DNA from: Stomoxys calcitrans | Lineage: Eukaryota > Arthropoda > Insecta > Diptera > Muscidae | Direction: 5' to 3' | DNA length: 64,000 nt | NCBI RefSeq assembly: GCF_963082655.1 | Contig: NC_081554.1 | Span: forward strand, 46,434,826 to 46,498,825 | In this document: piece after piece, positions 42,860-54,330 of the stretch | How the letters are laid out: the number at the start of each line of letters is the position of its first letter | Position numbering within the stretch: position 1 is the first letter of the stretch | Made by a program: the position numbers and the translations under genes | Notes under the pieces: model-generated | What the model was told of the DNA's origin: nothing | Databases searched by the model: none | What the model saw: the letters and a program-made list of their open reading frames with translations, nothing else

Positions 42860-43150
42860 ATGAGAACTACTATGAGAAACAAAGGAATAGTGAAAATGGA
42901 CCCTTCCAACGTTGACGACCCACGCAAACGAAAAAAGGACCATGATTTGCGGATCTGCACCTGGAATGTCCGCACTCTTTATAAAGAAGGTGCAGTATAC
43001 GCGCTGGCGGATGTATTAGCAAAGTACAAGGCAGATATTACTGCCTTACAGGAAGTGCGGTGGACTGGGAATGGCTTCACTACAACACCAAACGTGACGA
43101 TCTATACTGTAGCTGCCATAGCACGAGGCATGAATTTTGCTGTGGATTAA
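42860..43150 (+). pseudogene. RTE endonuclease N-terminal fragment
   Basis: 96 codons. Residues about 33-40 read CTWNVRTL and residues about 62-68 LQEVRWT, the Asn and Glu motifs of the AP-endonuclease-like domain of RTE. A frameshift near 43140 moves the frame to one that ends at 43323 with PVDKRLATIRI. Confidence 0.8.
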
Positions 43151-43491
43151 TGGTTAGTCGGAAACTAAAACACCTTATCTCCAACTTTACTCCGGTGGAT
43201 AAGAGGCTAGCCACAATCCGCATAGAAGCCAAATTCTTCAACATGAGCCTTATTTGTCCCCATGTCCCGACTAAAGACAAAGACGAGCAGACCAAGGATA
43301 TTTTCTACGAGCGCCTAGAATGAGAATATAACCGCTGCCCCACCCATGATATTAAAATCGTGCTGGGAGATTTTAATGCGAAGATAGGGAAGGAAGACAT
43401 TTTTGGTCCAAAAGTCCACGAGATAACGTCCAGCAAATAGATTTCGCCGCGGCAAAAAACATGGTAGTTAGCAGCACCTGATTTCAATATA

Positions 43492-43727
43492 TTGGGTTGC
43501 CCAAAAAGTAATTGCGGATTTTTCATATAGTCGGCTTTGAAAAATTTTTTCACAGCTTGTGACTCTGTAATTGCATTCTTTCTTTTGTCAGTTATCAGCT
43601 GTTACTTTTAGCTTGCTTTAGAAAAAAAGTGTAAAAAAGTATATTTGATTAAAGTTCATTCTAAGTTTTATTAAAAATGCATTTACTTTCTTTTAAAAAA
43701 TCCGCAATTACTTTTTGGGCAACCCAA
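43492..43727. mobile_element. mariner-derived MITE
   Basis: 236 bp between TA dinucleotides (43490-43491 and 43728-43729). The terminal inverted repeats begin TTGGGTTGCCCAAAAAGTAA and continue TTGCGGATTTTT. It has no transposase, keeping only the 5' and 3' ends of the mariner. It inserted in the endonuclease part of RTE. Confidence 0.9.
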
Positions 43728-43794
43728 TAAAAACATTCACAAAACCACATGGCTGTCATCCGATCAAAACACAAGGAACCAAATTGATCACGTT

Positions 43795-44274
43795 GTGATA
43801 GATGGAAAGCATTCATCCAGCGTGTTAGATGTACGATCGATCCATGGAGCGAATATAGTTTCGGATCATAACCTTGTTGCAGCAAAGGTTCGCTCGCGTT
43901 TGAATATGGCGAGGAAAGTACGATCTAACACTGCACGGAAGTTGGGCATTGAAAAGCTGCAAACACAATGGAAGGCAGCGGCTTATTCCACTCGACTGTT
44001 CCAACTGCTTGATGAAAGCACTCCTTGTTCCGATGATATAATGGCGCAGTGGCAAACTATTGTCCACTCCATGGAAAATGCCGCGAAATCCGTACTTGTG
44101 TACCGTAAGCCTCCTCCAAGAAACCCATGGTACGACCAAGAGAGTCGAGATGCTACTGAAGCCAAGAATGCGGCATATAGAGGAACCCTGCAATCAGTAT
44201 CAACTTGTCAGATGAAGGAGAGGTATCGGGAGAAAAGGAGAGAGGAGAAATGTCTATTTCGTAAAAAGAAATAG
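43795..44274 (+). pseudogene. RTE endonuclease end and linker
   Basis: 159 codons. It starts in the last endonuclease motif (SDHNLVAAKVRSRLNMARKV) and continues through KPPPRNPWYDQESRDATEAK and a Lys/Arg-rich linker, ending at a stop. It corresponds to minus-strand sequence at 770-1030. Confidence 0.75.
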
Positions 44275-44590
44275 GAAATGAAAAAACGTGAGTGTGAGCG
44301 AATTGAGATGTACAGGAGTCAGAATGTCCGGAAATTCTACCAAAGAATAAAATATCAACCGATGGCTTTGGTACATCACATCCAACTGCAGAGACAAACA
44401 AGCAAATCGGGTAAGTGATACAGATAGTGTGCTGAGGATATGAGGAAAAAACACTTTACTCAGAAGCTGGTATCCGATGATAGTGAACATGAGTATACCG
44501 CAGAAACAATACCTAATGATGGTATATAATATTTCTATTTAGTCAGAACGATGTCCACATTGCAGTAACTAGGCAGCAAGAGCCTATGGG

Positions 44591-44815
44591 TTGCCGGTTG
44601 AAATGTTCAAGACTGGAGACAACACACTGATAAGACGTATGCATCAGCTCGTCGGCGCAATCTGCCAAGAAGAGCGCATACCTGATGAATGGAACCTCAG
44701 CATAATATGTTTCATACACAAGAAAGGGGACAAGACGGCATGTGCCAATTACAGAGGAATAAATCTTCTCCCCATCGCATACAAGGTATTATCGAGCATA
44801 CTGTGTAAGAGATAA
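44591..44815 (+). pseudogene. RTE reverse transcriptase N-terminal fragment
   Basis: 74 codons including PVEMFK, IPDEWNLSIICFIHKKGDK and YRGINLLPIAYKVLSSILC. The preceding KATGADGL motif is mutated. Confidence 0.75.
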
Positions 44816-45024
44816 AAACCTAAACTCAATGAAATAATTGGACCCTATCTGTGTGGCTTAAGACCTGGTATATCCCCCGTAGACCAGATATTTACACCGC
44901 GCCAAATCCTGGGAAAGACCCGAAAAGGAAAAATCAACACCTACCATCTCTTTGTTGACTACAAAGGTGCCTTCGACAGCTTTATACGTGCAAAGATATT
45001 TCAAACCATGTCTGAGTTTGGTAT

Positions 45025-45492
45025 CCCGATGAGAATTGCGCCCCCTAGTGGTTTAAGAAGTCAAGATCCAAAATGGGTTTATATGGCAGCCAGGGTTGCC
45101 CAAAAAGTAATTGCGAATTTTTCATATAGTCCGCGTTGACAAATTTTTTCACAGCTTGTGACTCTGTAATTGCATTCTTTCTTCTGTCAGTTAGCAGCTG
45201 TTAAGTTTAGCTTGCTTTAGAAAAAAAGTGTAAAAAAAGTATATTCGATTAAAGTTCATTCTAAGTTTTATTAAAAATGCATTTACTTTCTTTTAAAAAA
45301 TCCGCAATTACTTTTTGGGCAACCCAATATATCAAAACATGGAGCGATATGGTCCATTTATCCTAACCGACCTACTCTAGTAAAAAGTATTTGTGTACAA
45401 TTTCAAGCGCCTAGCCTAAGTCCTTCGAAAGTTAGCGTGCTTTCCACAGACAGACGGACGGACATGACCCTCATCCTATGGAGGAGGGTATA
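45025..45492 (+). mobile_element. S1 element inserted in RTE
   Basis: A partial monomer, then CCATTTATCCTAACCGACC, CACAGACAGACGGACGGAC (about 45447) and the terminal CATCCTATGGAGGAGGGTAT. It is split by a MITE at GGCAGC|TATATC. The (TA)n part of the terminal module is missing. Confidence 0.75.
45091..45327. mobile_element. mariner-derived MITE nested in S1
   Basis: Same 237-bp MITE family. The left end is mutated (CAGGGTTGCC), and the right end AACCCAA is followed by TA. It separates GGCAGC from TATATCAAAACATGG of an S1 monomer. Confidence 0.85.
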
Positions 45493-45574
45493 ACAAACTG
45501 AATGATCAACTCCCACAAAGTCCTGTTAACACGAGCAGATAAAGAATATGTAGAAGGTTAGGAACTACAAATTT

Positions 45575-45847
45575 GTGATAGTCAGCAACTTTATCTTCCT
45601 CGGCATCGCAGTAACCGAAACGAATAACACCAGTTTTAAGATAAGGCGAAGAATAATACCGGCAAACAAATGCTACTTTGGATTAAGTAAGCAGTTTAGA
45701 AACAAGGCCACCTCTCGACAGACGAAAATTACATTAAACAAGACACTGATCCTACCCGTGTTGTTATATGTTTCTGAGGCATGGGTACTTGCGACAGCAA
45801 ATGAGGCGGTTCTAAAAGTGTTTGCGAGAAAAATACTTCGTCAGTAA
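45575..45847 (+). pseudogene. RTE reverse transcriptase C-terminal fragment
   Basis: 90 codons with NFIFLGIAVTETNNTSFKIR and LILPVLLYVSEAWVLATANE, the C-terminal region of RTE RT. The catalytic YADD region lies in the missing part between 45.0 and 45.5 kb. Confidence 0.75.
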
Positions 45848-45949
45848 TTCGATGTGTTACAAACCCATGGTTGTGGGGATAAGAATGTTCCTAATTTCTG
45901 TTCAATCCGTATAAAATTTTAATAACTTAGACCTTAAAATGCAGATTCA

Positions 45950-46265
45950 GGGATGTGTATATATTGGTACTATATATTAATCTGAACCGACTTGCATAAA
46001 ATTCACTTAAAATATTAACAGTCATAAGAGAATAATATAAACCAAATTTCGTAGGGATCAGTCAAAAATTAACATAATTACAATGTTAGTCAAAATCGAA
46101 TGAATAGCCATATATGTGGGTGCTAGATGTAAATCTGAGCCAATTTCTTATGCCTAGATCTCGCTAACACCTCAGCTCTAACCGTTTCAAATGTCAAACA
46201 ACTATTTCTATTCGTTCTTACACGGCATATTTTTTAATAGTTTTTTTCGATTTTCTCCCACTGTG
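45950..46265 (+). repeat. S2-like remnant and family E repeat
   Basis: Bases 45950-46145 show faint S2-like boxes in reverse (CCATATATGTGGG, AATCTGAGCCAATTTC). Bases 46145-46265 contain ACACCTCAGCTCTAACCGTT and CGATTTTCTCCCACTGTG of family E. Confidence 0.4.
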
Positions 46266-46892
46266 CTACGCCTGCAAGTTTAAATACTTCAATTTTAAAC
46301 AGAAAAAGTCCTCTTTAAATGTTGGCCGATTTCTTTATGTCCTAGATTTTTTGGGCAGTGCCTGTTAAAAGAACCATTAATCTGTTCTTGCGCTATAATT
46401 CCGACAGACAAAAACATGTTGACCAGCATTTGAAAAGAGTAAAGCCATATTTGCCTTATTAAAGTTTTAAGCCTTTCCCCAGAAACTATTAAATAGCCAA
46501 GAGTTGAATTGCCAGCCATGTCTGGCAGGCTTCTCCTTGGGATGGGAACTCAAACTCCTGTGAGATGTTTGACAACATCTTTATAGAGACATTTCATTAA
46601 TTTTAAGTTTTATTTTTTATATCTACTGACAATAGCCGGTCAATGTTAAAAATACCCAATTAGTGAGACGACCACTTTAAGGCGATTACCAAAAAGCATT
46701 CAAGTGGAACCAGGATACAAATTTACAACTTCCGGTCAATTACAAACATACACCACCATCAACCCCATTGTCATTATAAATACCACTTAAACAAGATTAA
46801 CATACACAAGTATTGACAAAGAACTGCACGAACACATTCACATGTTGATCGAGGACATGTGATTGTGAGTTTGATGGATGCGTATTAAACAT
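46266..46892. other. Unassigned spacer
   Basis: No domain or repeat recognised. A 74-codon minus frame at 46295-46519 has no motif. Confidence 0.35.
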
Positions 46893-47716
46893 TCTGCGTT
46901 CTAAGTAAATTTCACTTTGATTTCAACTCCTTTTAGATTGACCCCACAAATCTATTTTAATTGAAGCAAATGGACATGTGGTCACTGACCACATTCACAC
47001 CCTTTCAACCACACACTGTCCACACGGAATCCCAGTTATTCGCCTATTTACGAATAGATTGAAGTGGAATACTTCAATTAATTCAAAGCGTTCATATGTT
47101 CACTAATGAAGGAAATTGAGAAAGTCATTGCTTAACATACGAAGAAATAAACTTTTAATTGTTTGCAAATTGAGAAAGTCAGTAGTAACCACAATTGCTG
47201 TAATAGGAAAATTATGCACAAATATAATGGCATATCATTCTGAATAGAAACACATTAAATCAAAATGTTTATATATGTCAGAGTCAAAGTGAGTTTGTTT
47301 AATAGTTCCGTATAGACTCAAAAACGGCTGAATCGATTTTCTTAAAATTTTCACAGAATTTGAGAATTTAACCATACTCCTTGCCGTTCTAAGTAAGCTT
47401 AACTTTGATTTCAGCTCCTTTTAGTTTGGCACCACGAAACTACTTTAATTGGAGCAACTGAGCATGTGGTTATTGACCACATTCACACCCTTTCAATCAC
47501 ACACTACCCACACGGAGTCTCACTTTATCGACTATACACGAATAGATTTCAGTGGAACACTTTAATTCGCTCATATGTTCACTAATGAAGGAAATTGGGA
47601 AAGCCTTTCTTTAAAATTCAAAGAAATCAGCTTTTAATTGTTTGCGAATTGGGAAAGTCAATAGCCACAATTGGTATAATAGGGCAAATATGCAAACATG
47701 CTGTAGCATATCATTC
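46893..47716. repeat. Diverged direct duplication, two ~340-bp copies
   Basis: Copies at about 46893-47236 and 47382-47716 share long collinear blocks (GACCACATTCACACCCTTTC, TTCATATGTTCACTAATGAA-like, TTTTAATTGTTTGC) with an offset of 489 bp and visible divergence. A fragment of an S3 terminus (about 47290-47370) lies between them. Neither copy matches the transposon families in this window. Confidence 0.75.
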
Positions 47717-47718
47717 TA

Positions 47719-47937
47719 TTGGGTTGCCCAAAAAGTAATTGCGGATTTTTCATATAGTCGGCGTTGACAAATTTTTTTCACAGACTCTGTAATTGCATTC
47801 TTTCTTCTGTCAGTTATCAGCTGTTACTTTTAGTTTGCTTTAGAAAAAAAGTGTAAAAAAAAGTGTAAAGTTCATTCTAAGTTTTATTAAAAATGCATTT
47901 ACTTTCTTTTAAAAAATCCGCAATTACTTTTTGGGCA
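47719..47937. mobile_element. mariner-derived MITE, right end clipped
   Basis: It begins TTGGGTTGCCCAAAAAGTAA after TA and ends at TTTTTGGGCAA, lacking the last CCCAA. A 10-bp deletion removes part of the CAGCTTGTGACTCTG stretch. Confidence 0.85.
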
Positions 47938-48084
47938 ATAATTAAAAATGGATTTGTTGCAAATCTTCTTCTATTATATGAAAGCTAGCCGAACCACGCC
48001 CGCTTCGCTGCGCCTTCTTTAACTCTGGTAAATCTTTTTAGGGTGGGGACACTTCGCCCTGAATGCGGATATCGAATTCGTGAA

Positions 48085-48300
48085 ATTTTAGCCTATGAAG
48101 CTGAACGCGTTCGAATCCTGGCGAGAACATCGGACAAAGCGGTGTTTATCCCCTCTTAATGTTGGCGACATTTGCGAGGTACAATGCCATGCATGGTCAT
48201 TTAAAAAATTTTCTCCAAAGAGGTGTCGCACTACGGGACACCGTTCGGATGATGTGTGAGAATTTGCCCCTTCTCAATTCCTGGTGGTAATGTTTTTCCC
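48085..48300 (+). mobile_element. SINE-A copy carried inside S3, box A deleted
   Basis: It has the same truncated head (TTAGCCTATGAAGC) and same body as the copy at 22.1 kb, with a further deletion in the last third. Confidence 0.7.
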
Positions 48301-48965
48301 TAGGGTAATATTCTCATTAGGGGAGAGATGGCACCTCAGACATTTCGACGCAAATATAGATATCAAATTCGTGCTGCACTTCCAAATTCCTTTAATTTGA
48401 GCCCCATATTGCCATGGTCGGTAAATATGAACCGTTTGAGGGTGTTTTGGGGCTGGAACGGCCACCGGCACTTTGCACTGGCAATAGATATTTAATTCGT
48501 TCTTTATTCCCAACGGAAATGAAGTTCAGTTAAGGGGGTGCTTTAGGGCGTACCACAACTTCCACAACAACAACACTTGACTCCAAAATTGGATATCAAA
48601 TTTGTTTTCTACTCTTAAATACCTTGCATTTGAGTCCCATATTGTCATAATGGTTGGCTTTAGGAGGAAAAGCGCCACCTAGACTTGAACGCAAATTCTA
48701 ATGTCATTTTCGTAATCTACTCCCTAATACCATTCATTTGAGTCCCATATATCCATGGTAGGCTAATATGTCCATTTGGGGGTTATTGGGGGGAGGGCGA
48801 CCTCCCATTACTTGGACCTAATGTTTTATGCCATATTTGTAATCTACTGCCTAATACTTTTGATTTGAGTCCAATATTGACATGAACTTCGAATATATCT
48901 GTTTAGAGGAGTTTTGGGGTTGGGAAGGGCACGCAGGATATTTGGACCCAAATTTTAATACCATA

Positions 48966-49078
48966 CACTTTTACATTGTATATCCTTGCTAACAAGCCTA
49001 AGGCTTCGCGAGGCACAAATTGTAATGAATTCTCATCAAAATAAAAATTATTTACATTACATAAAAATAAAAAAAAAA
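48966..49078 (+). mobile_element. Short poly(A)-tailed insertion in S3
   Basis: An S3 monomer reading CCATA|TTCGTTTTCTGG elsewhere is split by about 113 bp ending in an A-rich run (AAAAATAAAAAAAAAAT). This looks like the 3' end of a retroelement, family unknown. Confidence 0.55.
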
Positions 49079-49698
49079 TCGTTTTCTGGTCTCCAATCCC
49101 TTTCATTTTGGCCCATCGGACCACTTTCGGTTATGGGTGGCGTTTTTGACGTAAGGGGGAGGTTCCACCTACACCCGATATCTAAAAATTATATAGCCTA
49201 TGTTCCAGACAAACGTACACAATCTATGAAAATTTTAAGAAAATCGGTTCAGCCAAGTATCATAATGGGTCTAATAGCGTTTTTGAGGGGTGGAATGACC
49301 TCCTATACTTCGATCTGATTTTGTATGCCAGATTTGAAATCTACTCCCGAATACCTTTCATTTGAGCTCCATATTGAAATGAACGTCCAATGTATATGTT
49401 TCGAAGAATTTTGGGGTTGGGGTGTCCCGATGGGTACTTAGACTCAAATTCTAATACCATATTCGTATTCTACTCTCCAATACCTTTCATTTGATACCTA
49501 TATTATTCTGATCGGTCCACTTTTGATTTTGGGTTGTGTTTTTGGAATGGGGGGGGGGGGTCCGTCCCCCTTCAGATACCGAAAAATTATACAGCCTATG
49601 TTTCCTTTCAGACAAACCTACACAATATACGAAAATTTCGAGAAAATCGGTTCAGCCGTCTTTGAGTCTATACGGAACAAACAGTCCAAGTCCCATAT

Positions 49699-49752
49699 TG
49701 CAAATTGCAAATTTTGCCGATGAACATTCGATTGAGGAACAAGGGCAAATAT
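49699..49752 (-). mobile_element. SINE-A tail fragment
   Basis: CAAATTTTGCCGATGAACAT and GAGGAACAAGGGCAAA match the reversed SINE-A tail, inside the S3 array. Confidence 0.55.
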
Positions 49753-50365
49753 GTCCAATATGTCTGTTTGGGCGGCCCGATGGGTACTTAGACTTATATT
49801 TTAATAACATATTCCTATTCCACTCTCCAATACCTTTCATTTGATACCTATATTGTCCCGATCGGCCCACTTTTGATTTTGAGATGTGTTTTTGGAATAA
49901 GGGGGAGGGTCCGTCCCCCTGCCGATACTGAAAAATTATATTGCCTATGTTTCCTTCCTACACAATATGCGAAAATTTCGAGAAAATCGGTTTTGCCGTT
50001 TTTTAGTCTAAAACGAACAAACAAACTGAGTCCCATATATCCGTGATTGGCTTATGTGCCAATTTTGGGCGTTTTTGTGGGGGTGGGGTGACCCCCTATA
50101 CTTCGACATGAATTTGTATGCCAGATTCGTTACCTACTCCCGCACACTTTTCATTTGATACCCAAATTGTCCTTAGCGGTCCACTTTTAATTTGGGGTAG
50201 TGGAGGGTCCACCGTTTCCCCCTTCCGTTATCAATAAATTATAAAGCCAATTCCTACTTCCTGACCATATTCGTTTTCTACTCCCGAATACCTTTCATTT
50301 GAGTCCGATATTGTCATGATCGTTAAATAAATCTATTTGAAGAGGTTTTGGGGCAGGGTGGGCGC

Positions 50366-51760
50366 CCCACCCCAAAACCTACCAAATATATATAGACACC
50401 AACAAGGACAATATGGGACTCAAATGAAAGGTATTTAAGATTGGAAAACGCATCTGATATCCAATTGATGGACCAAGTGTTTGGGTAACCACCCCAACCC
50501 CCAAAACACCCCTAAATCGTACATATTTACCGACCATGGCAATATGGGACTCAAATGAAAAGCATTTGCAAGTAAAATACGAATCTGATATCCAAATGTA
50601 GGACCAAGTTTCTGGGGGTTCTCCCCTTCCCCAAAACACCCCCCAAAGAGGACTATTGACCATGGCAATATGGGGCTTAAATAAAAGTTATGTGAGTGTA
50701 AAACACGAATCTGATATCCAAATGTGGGACCAAGTGTTTGAGGGCCGCCCATTCCCGAGAACATCCCTCAAAAAAAGAAAAAAAAACAAATTTACGAAAA
50801 AAGCAATATGGGGCTCAAATGAAAGGTCTTTGGAGGAAAAGCACGAATCTGATATCAATGATCGAGAAAAATGTCTATGGGGGTGGGTGGCCCCATAGAC
50901 ACCCGCCCCCATAACACAACCCAAATAGGAAGTATTTGGTGACCATTGCAATATGAGGCTCAAATAAGAAGTCTTTTAGAGTATAATATGAATCTGATAT
51001 ATATTTTCACAGCCAAGTCTCTGAGCGGCCGCCCCATCCCCCAAACCACCCCCCAAACCAGTCATGTTTGTCGACAATGGAAAAATGGAGCTCAACTGAG
51101 GGTATTTGGGAGAAGAATATGAATCTGATATCAACATTCGGGACCAACTGTCTAGGGGACGTTCCACCACTATAAAAACCCCCAAATAGGACGTAATTGC
51201 TCACCAAGACAATTTGGGTCTTCAAGACTGTGGAGCTCGATATTCATAGTTTTTAGGGCCCATACCCCAAACCGGACACATTTGCCTGCTTTTTCAATAA
51301 GTGGTTTGAGTGAATGGTATTTGAGATTAAAAAACGAATTTGATATCCAATTTTGAGACCAATGGCAATATGGGGTTCAAGTATATGAGAATAGAGCAGG
51401 TTGCTGATATATTTTCAGGGCTTAGTAATTGGGCGACCACCCCACCCAATTACTGTCAATATGGGGTTAAATGAAAGGTATTGGGGTCAGAGCAGGAATT
51501 GATACCCACTTTTGGAACCAATTTTTGGGGGTCTCCCTTTTTCCCAAAATACCCCACAAACAACTATTTTTTACTGACCATAGCAATATGGGGCTCAAAT
51601 AAAGGTATTTGGGAGTAGAATACGAATTTGATATCCAAAACACCCCCCAAAGGCTACACATTTTTAACCATGCCAATATGTGGCTCAAATGAAAGTGGCC
51701 GGTCCAGCCAGTTGACTATACAGTTTATTGATATCAGAGGGGTGGACCATCCCCCTTAGA
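50366..51760 (-). repeat. S3 array in reverse orientation
   Basis: About ten monomers carry GGCAATATGGGACTCAAATG, AAAGGTATTTGGGAG and GAATCTGATATCCAA, spaced about 127-143 bp. The junction with the plus array near 50350-50380 is an imperfect palindrome (GTTTTGGGGC...GCCCCACCCCAAAAC). Confidence 0.7.
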
Positions 51761-51789
51761 CCAAAAATCAAAAAATTTATATCAATATT

Positions 51790-52160
51790 TGGAGCCACAA
51801 CAACCCGTTAATGCCGAAAACTGACCTCTCGGCGATCTTTCCGTGTTAAATTCCGATTCAACCATTTATCGCTACAGGTGCAATGGGTTGATCGGATTGA
51901 CGAAATGTGGTTAGTATATATGTCCGAGGTGCTTGGTATACTTTCGCCCCCTGTAACCTGTATGTCAATCGGTTGGATGTCTAGAATAGTCTCTAGTGTC
52001 GTGGTGAGCGTGGTCCTCATCGCCCCGCCCATAACAATGTAACATGTTTTTTGGACTTGTTGTATCATCCTTATGTTGCACTTTTTCTCTAACCCAGTCC
52101 CCGAAACTTCTGTAGATCCAGTAGACTATCCTCGTATTTAGGTCCCATTTCAAGTCCCAT
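51790..52160 (-). mobile_element. LINE-A fragment, RT C-terminal region
   Basis: On the minus strand it encodes GGAMRTTLTTTLETILDIQP, matching the plus copy at 14.24-14.30 kb. A small piece resembling an S4 cap (near 51896-51945) interrupts it. Confidence 0.6.
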
Positions 52161-52469
52161 TTATTTATTATTATTATTATTGCCGAACATCTGCGAGCCT
52201 TCCTGGTACGTTGCCGAATGGGACACTTCCAGTTTCCTGTGCAAGATCACTTCTAAGTTTATAATCGTTGTGCATCAATTGACCCACCTTCGCTTCCTCA
52301 TGAACGGGTAGATCCCATTCTTCTCTGGATTAATATTGAGACATATAAGTCTAACTCAGTCGTATGGCATCTCTAAGCCCCTTGCGGCCTCTCAACATTG
52401 CTAACATTGGCATTATTACTTCTCTTACCAACGTAAATTGTGTCACTCTGCAAACATACCTTGACTAAA

Positions 52470-52912
52470 TATGGACCATGTGGCCTAATCTAGACTTGAA
52501 CAGGTCTACTGCTTTGCTGTCATTGGCTAGAACAGACGTCTAAGTTATTGTGTCCGTCACGACAGGTCACTGTCTAATCGGAAAACATGCTGACAGACTG
52601 AAGGTGGCCAGCAACGACTTTTGCAGAAGCTGTGAGGACATCGAAGAAGAAGAGACTATAGAACACCTTCAGTGGGTGTGTCCCGCACTACCAGCCAAAG
52701 GGGGTTTCACTTTAGGTTCTCATTTCTTTGAGAATCTGTCTAATTTAGCGGATGTGAACATTCGCAAGTTATTGGGCTTTTTAGAGCGATCTGGATGGTT
52801 CAACGGTAGGAACTAGAAGGCCTTTTCCTTCTTTTGTTCCTGTGGCATCACAATAGACGAAAGCGTCTAAGTGAGTCTGATGGCAGACTGCCACTTAGAC
52901 CTAACCTAAATA
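52470..52912 (+). mobile_element. LINE-B C-terminus and 3' end
   Basis: The last ORF2 codons are followed by the most complete LINE-B 3' UTR here, ending GTGAGTCTGATGGCAGACTG, CCACTTAGACCTAACCTAA. This is the reference for the SINE-C tail match. Confidence 0.8.
52550..52816 (+). pseudogene. LINE-B ORF2 C-terminal fragment
   Basis: 88 codons with TTGHCLIGKHADRL and CRSCEDIEEEETIEHLQWVC, then NIRKLLGFLERSGWFNGRN and a stop that looks native. Upstream codons are frame-broken at about 52540. Confidence 0.75.
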
Positions 52913-53675
52913 TGGACCAATTTCTCATATCCCCACTGCGACTACCAACCAATAGCGCACTTGGTCCAACCACTTAACAATGGTTGCGATGCATCATATC
53001 ATACACAAATGGCGTCCTATCGCAATTTGAATTCGTGCTCATTACCGCGCATAACAATTCTATACCCTAAACAATTTCCATGCAACTTTGGCCGGGTCTA
53101 TATTTAAATGCAATTGAAATATAATGATATTTTCCTATTAAGCAAACAACGTGATTGCAGTGGATGTCCAAAACAAACAGATTTAATTAAAATTTCCGTG
53201 TTAAATGAAAACAATCGTCAACGACAATAGCACCATAATTGGCATGATGTCATAATTGGTTATTGGTAAAAATTGTCAGCAATAATGATGGTGCCGCCTA
53301 CACTAACTGAACTTAACCATGAAATTTGATGACAACCCGAATATTTGGAAATAGTTAGGTGAGCACTGCTAGACCTCTTCTCACACTTCAACTTTAAATG
53401 CGTTGGTCTGACAAAATATTTGTGGTGCTTTCAGTGTTGATTAGATTAATGAACATGAAATCATTTGGTCACTCTAGAGGTGCGTTTCCATGGGATTTGG
53501 AATTTACATTTACGCACACTAAACACACATCTCTACATATTGTTCATGTTTCAAAGAGAGCACTTATCCGCTGTATATGCATTGCCATTAGCTTAAAGTG
53601 TCATGACACAGCATTATATTTTATCTAAGTATGTTATAGAAGACAACCTGGAGAGAATTTCCATCGAAGACATAA
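52913..53675. other. Unassigned AT-rich region
   Basis: No domain or repeat recognised. Confidence 0.4.
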
Positions 53676-53928
53676 ACACAAGTAAAAAGCCATCAAGTTT
53701 TTCTGGGCCGAACTTTGAATACCCAACACCTTTCGTCATAATACTCACCGAATTGCATTGCATTTATGAACTAGCCTACCACAACATGGTTTGTCAAATA
53801 TTGCTGCAAAATCGGACAATAAATTCGTCTATTATGGGCCCAAGACCATAAAACGAGGGATCGGTCTATATTTAAATCTAGACTGAGCTGAGCAGCTATA
53901 TTTAAATCTAGACCGACCTAGGCCGCAA
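53676..53928 (+). mobile_element. S4 element, 5' end
   Basis: The cap AACACAAGTAAAAAGCCATC with GGGCCGAACTTTGAATACCC is followed by one monomer, then cut by LINE-A sequence. Confidence 0.6.
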
Positions 53929-54330
53929 GGGAGGAGGACTCAAGGGAACTGGAGACCGCAGTCAATCTTGTCACGGGATGCCTGAAAGAGGCCTCTTTGA
54001 AGGCATGTCCCGAAAGTGTACCGCCTAGTAAAACCACCCAGTCATGGTGGTCGCCGAAAATGAAGTTGCTCAGGAGAGCAGAAGACTCTCTAAAAAGGCC
54101 AAGAGAGAGAACACGGCAGAGGGCTGGGACTAGTATCGTGACCCCCTTAGAAAGTTCAAGAAGGAGACGAGGAAGGCGAAGAGGAGTTCCTGGGTGAAAT
54201 TTTGTGGGGTATTGGAAAGCATTAGTGCAGAAGTGCTCTCGAAGGATACCATTACACACCTAGCTCCCTGAGGAGGAAGGGCGGGACAGGAAGAGGTCGC
54301 CCATCAAGACAACGTAACGCATTGTTCGGT
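53929..54330 (+). mobile_element. LINE-A/LOA-like EN-RT linker
   Basis: It encodes ELETAVNLVTGCLKEASLKA, CPESVPPSKTTQSWWSPKMK and, after a frameshift, FKKETRKAKRSSWVKFCGVL, the linker between endonuclease and RT in LOA/I/Jockey-like ORF2. The exact family cannot be fixed because no other copy of this region is in the window. Confidence 0.65.

Larger units (their letters stand above)
42580..45846 (+). mobile_element. RTE-clade non-LTR retrotransposon, broken, with nested insertions
   Basis: In order: a possible 5' region (42580-42860), an apurinic-type endonuclease with TWNVRT (about 42959), LQEVRW (about 43048), GDFNAKIG (about 43365) and SDHNLV (about 43862), a basic linker, an RT start (KKGDKTACANYRGINLLP, about 44720), FVDYKGAFDS (about 44952), and the RT C-terminus (45575-45847). 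Frameshifts and stops are many, and part of the RT palm is missing. It is interrupted by a mariner MITE (43492-43727) and by an S1 element (45025-45492) that holds a second MITE. Confidence 0.85.
47985..50365 (+). mobile_element. S3 element, long array
   Basis: It starts CTAGCCGAACCACGCCCGCT, TCGCTGCGCCTTCTTTAA and includes a SINE-A passenger (48085-48300), about ten monomers and internal terminal-like stretches (49.60-49.69, 49.93-50.03 kb). It ends against an inverted S3 array at 50366. It also carries a short poly(A)-tailed insertion (48966-49078). Confidence 0.7.

Noticed and set aside
53997..54197. Arg-rich 66-codon frame as a host nuclear protein
   Set aside because: It is a shifted reading of the linker of a LOA-like retrotransposon; the frame for KKETRKAKRSSW continues the homology.
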